Below are positions 36,984-48,226 of a stretch of DNA of 64,000 bases, one piece after another. Both the position numbers and the translations under genes were made by a program. Source of the DNA: Anseranas semipalmata (Eukaryota > Chordata > Aves > Anseriformes > Anseranatidae); NCBI GenBank assembly GCA_013399115.1, contig VXAA01005245.1, forward strand, positions 357,241 to 421,240. The letters run 5' to 3'. Positions within the stretch are counted from its first letter, which is position 1; the number at the start of each line of letters is the position of its first letter. The notes beneath the pieces are model-generated. The model was not told the origin of the DNA, ran no database searches, and saw only the letters and a program-made list of their open reading frames with translations.

Positions 36984-38090
36984 TTTAGCTGTTTCTGGGT
37001 AGTATGAACTTTTTAGTGGTGATTTTTCCTCTGTTTAGAAGAAGGAGATATTCAAGCTACTCCTTTCCAATCTTTTCATCTCATTTGTAATGCAGAATTT
37101 ATAGCAGCCCTGAAGGTAGTTGAAAATCTATGATCTTAATCAGAAAAAAAGGCACAGTAAAATGTATTCTGTCCTTTAGGAGATGAACACTGTGTGAGTT
37201 ATAAAGAGTTAGTGTTAGACTGGAGCTGATTATAGTTAGGTCTGATGTGATTGTTAGCAGAGAGCGATTTTATTAGATGTGAGTGTAGCAGGTATGTGAC
37301 TATGTTATGCCTTTGAACTTTTACATTGCTAATGGCTCTGAATTCAGTAAAGAAAGGCAGCCATTTTATATGCAGTTTATTTGTACTGAGGGTATTTTAT
37401 GTGCAGTTTATTTCTTGTACTGACTGCCTTTTTCATGTTTCCCCACAGACCACTTCCTTATTAATGAAAATTATAATCACATAAATGCCTGAATCATTAA
37501 AGAAACAAAATATGCCACGAAAGTAATCAGGTTTCCAGATGCTCTAGTGATAGGCACAAACTAAGATTAAAACAATAGACAAAATCATGAGAATCATATT
37601 CCATGTAAAATACATAATAGTCATCCCTCTTTACAGAAAATAAAATATATCTATAACATTGTCATCTCACAGCATTCTTAAGGTGTCTATTCGACTGGTT
37701 AAAACTGTCTTCTGGATTTATACCTGGTATGTTTTCCGACTGTGGTTAGTGTGCATTGTTATGCTTTAAAGTAATATAAAATTGAGATCCAGCATACATA
37801 TCTACTATAGTGTTATGTCAACTGACTTTGAAATTGATCATTTCAGTATTAAGTGCTGCCTGAAATGCCCTATTTGAGGTTGCTGCAGTTATGGTCATAC
37901 TGTGAAAACAATACAGGAACTGTCCAAATCCAAAATTTCACATTGAAGAATTAAGCACAGATAAATTTCTAAAAAAACTGTAGGAACAAAAGAAAAGATT
38001 AAAAAAGAGAGATAATAAATAAAGAGCTTTACAAGAATAATAAATGTTGTCTATTAAATAAATAAATAAATAAATATTATTTTCTTTTAG
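36984..38090. other. Unique non-coding stretch, with an imperfect 30-bp duplication
   Basis: AT-rich DNA between the gap and the exon candidate. attttatatgcagtttattt (37,363) and attttatgtgcagtttattt (37,394) begin two near copies of about 27 and 30 bases, both ending gtactga. An (AAAT)n tract (38,056-38,075) lies just upstream of the candidate acceptor. Confidence 0.6.
38056..38075. repeat. (AAAT)n microsatellite
   Basis: Five aaat units ending 15 bases before the candidate splice acceptor at 38,090. Length change here could alter acceptor spacing if the exon is real. Confidence 0.9.
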
Positions 38091-38158
38091 GTCCCGGTGG
38101 TAGAATGGGGTATACTCCTCCTCACCATGAGACAGCTACAAAAAGTTCTGAGAATAAA
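38091..38158 (+). other. Candidate internal exon (68 nt), protein not recognised
   Basis: The segment is preceded by a pyrimidine-rich acceptor (attattttcttttag) and followed by a near-consensus donor (aataaa|gtaagtctt). Its GC is about 46 percent, well above the surrounding DNA. Frame 3 is open: after a split first codon it reads PGGRMGYTPPHHETATKSSE and ends NK on a codon boundary. That is a hydrophilic run with a small TPPHH motif, as in cytoplasmic linkers. Frame 1 is also open but hydrophobic, and frame 2 has a stop. A real exon would be phase 1 in and phase 0 out. Against it: short open frames are frequent, no partner exon is confirmed, and I cannot name the gene. Confidence 0.35.
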
Positions 38159-41100
38159 GTAAGTCTTGATGTTTCCCTGTGAAATGGATTAATCAGTGGC
38201 ACGAAAAGGATGTGAATCCATCCTAAATTTAGGGAACTTTCAATTTAGATTACACAAACATGGCAGAAAAACATAACCCATAGAAAAGGAAATCAATGGA
38301 TAAAATATTTCTTTATCAAATATTTGATTTCAAAGCTTTATTTGTTTATGTAGAATTGTTGTGAGTTCAGTGGAGGTGGGAGAAAATCCAGGGCAAAGCC
38401 ACTGGTTTCTGCAGAGTCTAATGGTAAATGTGAAAATACACTCTAATTTATGTTCATCCAATATAGACTGCCCATCAGCCATTTGAGTAAAGACAGTCTT
38501 CATATATAATTTCAGTGATTCCTCAGGCCTTCCCTCAGAATATTAGAAATATTTGATAGGTCTGAAACAGCTTTTATAATTAGATTCTGATTGTTATAAC
38601 TTGATTGTTATAAAAACAATATTGGTAATTTCATAATACTATAATAGTTGTATACCATGTGTTTATAATATAGTTTGGAAAAAGACAGTATTTTGGAATA
38701 TAAATTATCAACACTGTATTGAATAAATTACACTTGTGTTAATTGTACTTAATTTTAGTTGATGGGCTTAATTGATATCCTTTTAAAATTCTTTGTATAA
38801 CTGCTATTCAACAAACAGAAGAAACAGGGAATTAGAAGGATGAAAAATAGTCAGAATAAAGAGTTATGATTACATATAGCCAATTATAAAAATGTAGAAA
38901 ATATTTAGTTCAGTCATATCCTATTCCTGCGTTGAAAAATAAATAACAAAGATTTAGTAGACATTCAGAATTAACAATGTTGCATACAACAGGTTGGTAG
39001 TGTCTGATTGTCTAAGTGTAAGTATAAGTAGATCAGGGAAATTTACCACTTTTTAGCTTTTCTCCAAAAATCATGAGACAAATCAATCACAAATTTAATA
39101 AAAGATAGTGTCTTCCTACTCCTTTGCCATATGTGTATCTTAGAAAAGCTCCAGTTCTTTAACCGAACATTCTGCAATCATTACTTGAAATTATTTGATG
39201 TTTTGGACAGAGAAAGTATATTAATCAATCTCCATACATAACCATCTTTTGCTCCTTACAACCTTTTTCTCAGTAGAGAACTCTAGATCTACTCACACTA
39301 TTGATGAATTTGCTGAGCTACAAACAGCTGCAGCTAGTGTTACAAGTCTGGGAGAAAATATAGCATTCTTCATAGACTCGCACTTTCTTCTGTCCATACC
39401 TACACTCTTACAAACACTAGATTCACCTCCCCATCCTTGCTAAGATGATGCCTCCCTAAGCATTTCCAAGATCTCCCTATTGCTCTGTGTGTATTACCAG
39501 GATATTAGCGTAGTGTTGTAGTTACTACTAGTGTATTTACTACTGTTAGTGTAGTGTTGTTAATACTGAATAATGAATTAATAATGAATTTAGCTTTTGT
39601 AATTTATTACAATATATACAGCTTCCCCTTTTAGCTATCACTACAAGCATGTCTGAAATGCCAAACAGCTTTAAGAAAATTCCATATTCTTTAGCTCCAG
39701 CTGCATTTTCTGCCTTTCTACATATGTAGCACACAAGCTGATTCTATGCAACAATATGAAATAGAGCCATTTAAGCCATCTCCATGTTACAGAGTAAATG
39801 ACAATTTTGACGTGTTATCTTTGAAGCTGTTGCCCTTTCTCCCATTATTTTATTATTTATGCATTTTTTCTGGATTATACTAATTATTTGTTGCTGGATA
39901 TTGGAAGATCAAATGTATAGAATAATTTAGCATATTTTATCAGTTGTTCTAAGTACGTATTCAAAGAGAATATGGTAATATTCCCCCCCCCCCAAAAAAA
40001 AGTCTGAGGCCTCAGCACTTGGATAAAACATATTACAGTTAAGTATAAAGAGTTATGACAAATTTTATTTTCTGTTATGCTTTGTTTATATTCATGTTTC
40101 TTATGAAACAGAACAGCCTTAGTTTTCACAAGAGGAAGAACATAATGTAATTCTTTTTCAGTAGATATCACTGCAAGATGTCAGAAAGAAAAATGCAAAC
40201 CCTTGAAGATATGACTCTTCTCAACAGCATGTTTAAGAATCACTGGAATACTAACATGCAGCTCATTCAGCCAGCTGTTAGATTAGTAAAGGTATTTTTT
40301 GTCATTTGCAAACGGTAGCAGAATTTTATATGTTAGCTAAGTTGTCAAGAAAATTTCATTATTGCAGACTAAATATTTTAAGAGGAAATAGATGTACATT
40401 TGCAAGCAAGAAGAAAATCCTAGAACAAATTTAATTTATTGGATAAAAAAATTGCTAAGATTTATCACATAAACTGTTTGATCAGTTTTAGCCAGTATAC
40501 TTCTGAGTGTTGTGCTCACATGCTGTTTTGATTTTGTTAGTTAATAAACTATCTCAATATCTCATTTTTGATCAAAACATTCTGCTTACATAAGCTTGCT
40601 TCTTAATAAGCAAAGCCAAAACCTTTCCGCTGCCACCAACATATTTTACTGTGAATTGAGTACATTTTTGCTGTTTATGAATGCACATGAGCAATTTCCT
40701 TTAATTTTCTTTACTTAAAGCTCTAATTTTGTGATCTTGACTGACGTATGTCAATTTTCTGTCAGTTTTGAATTACAGCAATTGCTACTGGGATAATATT
40801 CTGAGAAAACAAATCTAAGTCTTTATATTGCTTATGAATTCTTTGTTCTGAGTATTTTATATGAGCATTTGGTAGTTCTGATCTCATATTGTAATTCAGC
40901 TATGGAATTTATGTACATTTAGACTAATTGATAATTACTTTCCTGAAGTCCTATGGCAACGTTTTATTGATCTAGTTCATTCATGCAACTTACTTAATGT
41001 TAAGAAATTGCTGTAAAAACATTACACGAATTCATAACCCAAGCAAATCATAGATGAAGAGAAAGCACCCAATGATAAATTGATATATGTAATACTGTTT

Positions 41101-41940
41101 AGGAATAGAAATATACATAAGTCACTTAGAAGATGAAAACACTGTCTTAAACAGCACAAAAGCTTTACAGTGATCAGATACCATACCTTAAGGCCTACCT
41201 ATCAGGTGTAGAACACATAACTTGCAGAAAGGATAGCCACTAAAAGCTAATAACAGCCTCAAATACCAGTAAAACCAAATTATAACTAATTTTTTTTTTT
41301 TTTTTTTGTAACTATGGAATATGTGAAACCCTGACAATTTTCTCTCTTAGGTCTGTTTTGTTGGTTCACAATCATGAAATTCAGGGTCAGTGAGATAAAA
41401 GTTGGAGTATGTTTACCTAAAAAAAAATTATTAATATATTCTGAGATTCACTCTGTTAGTTTTCAGCCCTCACATTTTTTTTCCCAGAAAGTTTATAAAC
41501 ATGGTATTAAGGATGATTAACTTTGTTCAGGAATATTTCAGAGAAGAATATATTAGTTGTGAGCTTTTCCTTTGTCTCAGGAGTCTTTGCAAGGAGACAC
41601 CTTTCATCCTGAGCAACTGCCAGCTATGTTAATTAAGAAAAACTTGTGAAGCAAAAATAAAACTACACTGTAATATCAGGTTAAAACTGCTTCAGCGAGT
41701 ACTTCAGATAATTCATCCAAAGAACATTGTTCCTCCTCCAGATAAGGTCTGTTCTTAGATTTCTAAGTTAAAAAAAAAAATAAATTGCACTAACAGTACA
41801 AGTAGTGAGCTAAATTATGGATAACTCTCTATAGATTTATTTGCATGGAAGACAAGTAAAATAGGTTTTCAAAAGCATAGATAGGAGTTAAGCAATAGGC
41901 ACCGTTTCCATTGTTTTCAAGAAGTTAGATGTCTAACCAC
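38159..41940. other. Unique AT-rich non-coding stretch
   Basis: No gene is recognised. Contains a C11A8 run (39,983-40,001), a T-rich tract near 41,289-41,307 and open frames of up to 95 codons without recognisable content. If 38,091-38,158 is an exon, this would be intron. Confidence 0.55.
39983..40001. repeat. C11-A8 homopolymer junction
   Basis: Eleven C followed directly by eight A. Prone to sequencing length error. It lies inside a 95-codon minus-strand open frame, which is therefore unreliable. Confidence 0.9.
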
Positions 41941-42023
41941 TTCTGACCCTGCTTGAGCAGCAGGCTGAACTAGATAGTCTGGAGAGGTCCCCTTCAGACT
42001 CCACTACTCTATGATTCTGTGAT
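41941..42023 (+). mobile_element. CR1 LINE 3' end, severely 5'-truncated
   Basis: 'ccctgcttgagcagcaggct', 'gaactagatagtctggagag' and 'gtccccttcagactcc' match the avian CR1 3' untranslated end (ctgcttgagcagg...ttggactagatgatctccagaggtcccttccaacc). It finishes with the diagnostic tail repeat tctatgattctgtgat. Only about 80 bases remain, which is typical of very short CR1 insertions. Confidence 0.85.
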
Positions 42024-42345
42024 CTGTTTAAGAGTTTTTTCTGAAGACAAGAAAATTTATATTTCTGTCACACGTTATCTTGACATGAGAAGTGTGATCT
42101 TTTTTACATAATAGATCTACTTTCAAATATAAATAAAACTTTCAAAAAATGCTGCAACAGGACTCCATAAGCAGAGTCTTTTTGATAAACTTGTTCTAAA
42201 ACTGACTGTACTAAAATCTGTCACAAAGGAAGTCCATGCTTATCTCTCCAGCCTGTATTAATAACTGATGATGTGATGTGATTTAGAGGTAGAAAACTAT
42301 TTCACTTGCTCTTTCTACATCATTTCTAACACTATGATTTATACC

Positions 42346-42350
42346 AAAAA

Positions 42351-42381
<31 letters not shown>

Positions 42382-42384
42382 TAT
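42346..42384. repeat. A13 followed by (AT)n microsatellite
   Basis: A homopolymer passing directly into about thirteen at units. Confidence 0.9.
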
Positions 42385-43080
42385 TATTTTTTATGTTGAT
42401 AAGCATATCAGATCAATAAGAAATTGAAAGTCATCAGAGTAAAAGGGATCCCAAAATGATGAAGACAAGACCTGGTCAAAAATTGGTTGGTAGGTTAGAA
42501 TATCTGTAAAATATGCCAGGAGCAAGATATTCAGTGAGACTGTGTCTATGGCCTGATTGCATCCGATACCTGGGGTACCTGTTTTGTTAGAACTACATGG
42601 AAAAAGCAGCAATGTCTTTCAAGTCCTCTAATAAAGGAGTTGCAGTTTTAACAGAGAAAAAATTAGATGAAGCACCCTAATCTTGAGAATATCTAATCTA
42701 GTGCCCTCTTCAGACCTTTTAAATCTGTAGGGGATAGTTACTGCTCTAAGTAATAGGCTGAGGTGCTTACAAACATTTCTTCCAACCCAATTTCCTCAGT
42801 CATACATTATGCTGGATAAAGCCTAGTAGTTCAATAGCCTCTAGGACTTACTTGGCACAGTAACAAGGAATGTAGTCATTCATATGTGCATTAACTCAAG
42901 AAGATGTATATCATGAGAATGATTAATACATCATTTATGGTACCAATGAAAGGTCAGTCATAGATCACAGCAAATCCCTGTGCCAGCAGTAAAATGAATA
43001 ACATTTACATTTTAAAAAGAAAATATTTAATAAACATGTAGAATTTGCTGGTAGCAAATAGCAGTACCCTGCTATGGTTG

Positions 43081-43160
43081 TATACTATATATACATAATA
43101 TATATAATATATAGTTATATATATAGTTATATAGTTACATATATATAGTTATATAGTTAT
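43081..43160. repeat. AT-only degenerate tandem patch (tatatagttatatag-like units)
   Basis: Interspersed copies of atatagttatatag in nearly pure AT sequence. The region is highly self-complementary and expected to melt or form cruciforms easily. Confidence 0.75.
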
Positions 43161-46100
43161 TTCAATGGGGCATAAATGCATTGTCCAGGATAGACTGTTG
43201 GAGATGCAACAAAAAAAAAAGACATTTACAGGATTTTTTTCAGACATCTCTCCTTACAACTAAAGTGCCTTTATAAGAGTGAAAGTGCATTAGCAGGAAG
43301 CATAAAGATACTGTAGTCCAGCATCCAGTTTTATACCATTTGTTTCTTTGTTTGTTTTGTTTTAATTAAATTTTGATAATCCCCTAGCTATTCCAGAAAT
43401 ATCAGAATCTGATCTCCTGTGTGAGGAATCAGCTCCTTCATAACAACATGCATGGAGTAAACATTCTATCTTTATTAATTTGTCTATAGGGAAATTGTAA
43501 AATAATTTCATTGTTATCTTTTTTTTCTTAATGATGAAAAATAAGCAAACAGTGTTAGAAATCATATGAAACAGAGAGGAATAAATGCCTTTTTTTCTGG
43601 GTTGTTATACAATGATGTTTGCTGTCAGCCTCAAGATGGATTCTCAATGTTCCTTGCAAAAATAGAGCAAGGTGCTATCCATATTTCTCTTCCTTCATCT
43701 GCTACTGGAGACCTATGGAACCTCTTAAATTTTATCAGCTTATTAATTTTCCCATGTCTTGGTATTTCTATCACATGTTGTACACTAAGGTTTTGAGTGC
43801 AGCTGAGACAGTACCACAATAAAAAATCAGGATGATGAATAGTCTGAAGTCTGGCCCCTTATTATCCTGCCTCAAGTGCATTCAATATCTTGAAACCATC
43901 ACATTCAGAAAGTTTTTAGATCAGAGAAATCAATAAAGCACAGCAATCAAAACAAAGTCTGAAAGCGACCTTGTTTGTCCCCCACACCTCTTTTTTCCCC
44001 ATGGTTATTTTATCTCCTCTGACCCCAAATCTTGGAAAACCTGAACATTGTAATAATTCAATTTCCCAACCTTTTTTAATCATCCATTTTTCTCTCTGCT
44101 GGCTTCTCACACTACTTGCTCCCACAGATACAGAGCATCAAGCTGCTGTGCATGGAGCAGGCTTAGTTTTGTATACATAAATATTCTAAATCTGAGAAAA
44201 CACGTGAGTTTTTTAACCACATATACGAGTTTGTTAAATATAACTTAATACATTAAATATAAAACCTTTTGTTCAAATTTAACACCTTGATATTTGTGTT
44301 CTCTCCCTATATTTAATATACTGATTTCAAAAACCACTATACTACTGCTGATAAATTTATATGTAGCATAAAACTTTATTGCTAAAATGGCTTGATGAGC
44401 TACAAGAACATGGAGTGTATACTTACCAAAAAGCAATTCTATGCATTGATTATTATTGTAAACTTGGCCATAAGAACAATTGCCAAACAATTTTTCTTTT
44501 GGTATTTTCTCTTATTGTAGCTATTCTTTCTTACATTGGGAAAAAATACAGATAAGAAATTTAAAAATCTTTTCAATCAATATATTGGAGTTTATCTTCC
44601 TAAACATCCCACACATCACTGTGAGAAATATCAAACCTTAATTCCTCTGTTGGTCAAAATCTCACATTCACAGGCATTGTGTGTGGGTTGTACATCAACA
44701 GAGTTTTTGTAGTGACTCATAAAGAGTTAGAGTCTCCTTATACCTGTAACACCAGTCCCTTGCCCAAATCACACAATTTATCAGAGCTCTCTGTGGCTCC
44801 TCAGCCATTCCTTCAAACTGAAAGCAGTCTGTGTGCATAAAGAGGGAGAAGGGAAGATTTATTCGTCTCTTCTACATGTCTTGGCTTTGCCCAAGCCTAC
44901 AGTCAGATGGTAGCAGGAAGTTTTTTCAGTATCTTGCTGTATACATAGTCAAAGAAGAAAAAGGTAGACTTTCAAATGGAACTATGCAAACAGGAGGTCT
45001 GAAAACAGAAAGGAGAAGAGTACCTGTTTTCTCTTATTATGCAAGAGATTTTCTTGAATACAGTGAATACAAACGTGTGGACACCATAGTGCACAGCTCT
45101 ATGATAGACATGTGCTTTTTTCCTATTATCAGTCAAGTCAGTATGATCCTTTATGGTGACCTTCCTCTACGTGCAAACTCTGATTTAGGAATCAACTATC
45201 AGAGCAAGTCTATAAATAAAAATTGCCCCAAGAGTCCCATGCAATTATTGTGAAAGTTTTCTTAGGAACATCTTCTTCCCCTTAAAGATGCCCTAAATTC
45301 TGTCAAATGTTGCTGAGGATCTTGGAGTAGCCAAAGATTCAGATGACTGAATCACACATGCTTGATTTGCTAATGCATAAATCTGCAAACATAGCAAAAG
45401 CTTCATCCTCTTTCCAGCCCATTTTCACCAGTTGCCAAAAAGGCCTCTTTTTATATCTTATATTCTTCAATTAAAAAATCAATCTTTAATTCATGGCACA
45501 TTTGAAGAAAGACATACAAAGTTAAAGAATAAGATGAAAACAAATACATCTATTGTTTACATAAATTATAACTTTTATCAAAGTAGCATTTAGTAATTTG
45601 ACTGAATGTAGTATTGAAACAAAATCAGTCTTTTGTTGTCCTTGACTCCCACTGTATTTGTAGTATTTTGAAGGTGTAGCTAGCGAGAGAGTGAAAGAAT
45701 TATTACCTGAGAACATGAAAAGGAGAAAAGAAAATCCCTAGAGTTGCTGACTGAGACTTTCAGGTGTACGCTCTGCTCAGCTAAGAACTAAGAACATCAA
45801 CATTTTGATAGAACACTTCCCCAGATGCCAGGATATTCATACTGACTACACATTTTAAGGGCCAAATTCTGATTTAACTTGCATCCATGAACCTTTGGTT
45901 TTACATTTCCAATGAATACATTGAGGTTAAGCCATCTTCTGGGGAAGATGCATTAGAAAGGAGGGTGGAGCCACAGTATTCTCTTCATAGAAAACTGACA
46001 GATGGATCAGTTTGTTTTGCCCATAGGCCATAGGCTAAGATCTAATTTACATAAAACTTTTCCTTCTGCTTGCATCCAATTCCTTTACAGTACAGATTTA

Positions 46101-46596
46101 GTGTCCTATGTTAATAAGTACTAGATTTCTGTACACAGAGAACAAAATGTAGTATTATACAAGGAAAAAACAGCAAGTATTAAACATGCCTTTCATCATA
46201 TAACAGAAACTTTGATTGATTAACAGGCCAAATAACCTTTTATTGTTAGAGATACAAGACTTGACTGACTAGATATCTTCTTCAATGTACCCTTACGTAT
46301 TCCACAGACGAGTATGGTTATCTGATATTCAGATCAGAATTTCCTTAAAAATGTATTCCACGATTAAAAGGAATTCAGTGTGGAAAACAAAAGCAATGCT
46401 AGGAGTAAAATTGTGAAAAATATAGAGTAAATTATACCTTCTGAAATAATTATCTCAACTCCAACAGCTTCAGCATGTGCTCAGATACACATACATGCTC
46501 CGTGTCAGCAGTACAATACCACTTCTTCCCTATCATTTTTCTACCTGCACCTGAATTAAAAATGTGAGACATAGAATTGTTATTCTTTTAAGGGTT

Positions 46597-47327
46597 TGGT
46601 GGGTTGATTGCAGCCAGCAGCAAAGCACCCACACAACTGCTGCCACCCCTGCAGCAGGATGAGGGAGAGAATAGAAGAGCAAAAGTGAGAAAACACATGG
46701 GTGGAGATAAAAACAGCTTAATAAATGAAAGAAAGAAAGAAAAAAAGTGATGCAAAGGCAATCACTCACAGACTTTCACAAGTGGACCAATGCACAGCCA
46801 GTCTCTGACCAATGGCCACCTTGAAAGACAAAAACCCCCATCACTTCTTCCCCTAGCCCATTTTTTTTTATTACTGAGCATGATGTTATATGGTANAAAC
46901 AGCTTAATAAATGAAAAAAAAGAAAAAAAAAAGTGATGCAAAGGCAATCACTCACAGACTTTCACAAGTGGACCAATGCACAGCCAGTCTCTGACCAATG
47001 GCCACCTTGAAAGACAAAAACCCCCATCACTTCTTCCCCTAGCCCATTTTTTTTTATTACTGAGCATGATGTTATATGGTATGGAATATCCCTTTGGCCA
47101 GTTCAGGCCAGGTGCTTTAAGTGTATCCCCTCCCAAAGTAAGGCCCACTACCAGCCTACTTACTGAGGAGGGGGACAGAGTGGAAAAAGAGAAAGCCTCA
47201 GTGCTGTGCAGACACTGTTCATCAATAATCAAAATATAGGTGTGTTATCAAAGTCACAAATCCAAAACACAGAACTACACAGGCTGCTATGAAGAAAGTT
47301 AATTCAATCCCAGTTGGACTCAGTACA
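46597..47327 (-). mobile_element. Avian ERVL-like solo LTR, near full length, with internal duplication
   Basis: The plus strand begins tggtgggttgattgcagcca (LTR 3' terminus in reverse) and ends gttggactcagtaca, so on the minus strand the LTR opens TGTACTGAGTCC. Internal blocks match an avian ERVL-type LTR: 'gagcatgatgttatatggta', 'tggaatatccctttggccag', 'gtatcccctcccaaagtaag', 'ggtgtgttatcaa'. On the minus strand a degraded CRE-like site (family motif tgacgtca) and an AATAAA-containing box follow in the expected U3 order. No gag, pol or env sequence flanks it, so it is a solo LTR. A 185-base segment is present twice around one N (see next entry); removing it leaves about 545 bases. A clear target-site duplication is not visible. 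Confidence 0.85.
46711..47081. repeat. 185-bp direct duplication around a single N, probable assembly artefact
   Basis: Copy 1 (46,711-46,895) and copy 2 (46,897-47,081) have equal length. I see differences only in the purine tract (aaagaaagaaag versus aaaaaaaagaaa). They are separated by one N at 46,896. Both contain the same LTR blocks, and the duplication gives two overlapping minus-strand frames with identical C-terminal ends. Two unmerged contig ends or haplotypes joined by a placeholder N explain this better than biology. Confidence 0.9.
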
Positions 47328-47681
47328 AAAGGACTGGCAAAAATGGCTTTGGGAAAGGAGAAAGAAACTGTTATAACACGATCAGCAAATCGCTGAGAAT
47401 TCTAGGCATCTTAATGGGATGAAGAACTTACAGGAAATTTTATGAATCTCTGCTTCTGAGTACTTTTACTCCTTTTTTTATACAGTTTTAGATTTTCTTT
47501 AACCTTTACTAAGGCAGGTAATCAGACTTACAATTACGTGAAAGGAGAATTCTGGTTTAAAGCCTAACTTGTGTTCTGAATCTTTGCATTCTAAATTTTT
47601 TGAAAACTCTCTGGTTTTCTTCAATTTAAAATTTTCTCCAGTTTTTAGATTTTAAAATTATTCTATGTGTTTCTATTTTTA

Positions 47682-47740
47682 TTTTTTTGTTTTGTTTGTT
47701 TGTTTTGCTTTGGTTTTGTTTTGCTTTGTTTTGTTTTGTT
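47682..47740. repeat. (TTTTG)n low-complexity tract
   Basis: Irregular ttttg/tttg/cttt units over about 59 bases. Confidence 0.85.
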
Positions 47741-48205
47741 TCCATCCTGTCTCTGTATTTTCTCAACTATTTGGGGCTACTTGAAAGCAATATGATTTTT
47801 ATAGATGTTCTGAGCTATTTGTCCATTCCTCCTCTACCTTACCCCCACCCCTCTTTACTATTTCCTTCTATTTTTGCTGGATTTTTTTAAAATATTATTA
47901 TTATGATCCCTCCTCTGCTTTTTTTTTGAAAGACAAAGCAGTCTGATTAATGTAGCGATGAAATTTTTTTTCAGACAAACGAATAATTAGACAAAGAATA
48001 CTTTCCAACCCAAATCTTATTTAATAACTAATCTTACAATTTGAAATAAAACCATCACCATTGCATAAATATGCTCTATTTGGTCATGATTTAAGGTGTG
48101 AAGGGCTTTTTCTTAAATTCTATCTTATTTTCCACATTAAAAAAAAAATATTGTATTGAGATTTTCTCATGACATCTATGAGCTATCTTTACACTGAGAA
48201 GAAGC

Positions 48206-48226
48206 AAAAATAAATAAATAAATAAA
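48206..48226. repeat. (AAAT)n microsatellite
   Basis: About five aaat units in AT-rich DNA. Confidence 0.85.

Larger units (their letters stand above)
42024..46596. other. Unique AT-rich non-coding stretch
   Basis: Includes a poly-A/(AT)n tract (42,346-42,384) and an AT-only repetitive patch (43,081-43,160). It also holds the longest open frame of the window, 140 codons on plus at 44,831-45,253. That frame has no recognisable domain and no splice or promoter support, and I treat it as chance. A 'gggccaaattctgatttaac' motif near 45,859 resembles the end of old amniote hairpin repeats but could not be extended. Confidence 0.55.

Noticed and set aside
44831..45253. Longest open frame in the window (140 codons, plus strand)
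   Set aside because: No recognisable domain, no signal peptide, no splice or promoter context. A frame this long is not surprising somewhere in 64 kb read in six frames.
46762..47232. Two minus-strand open frames with identical C-terminal 43 residues
   Set aside because: They are the same LTR sequence read twice because of the duplication around the N; neither is a gene.
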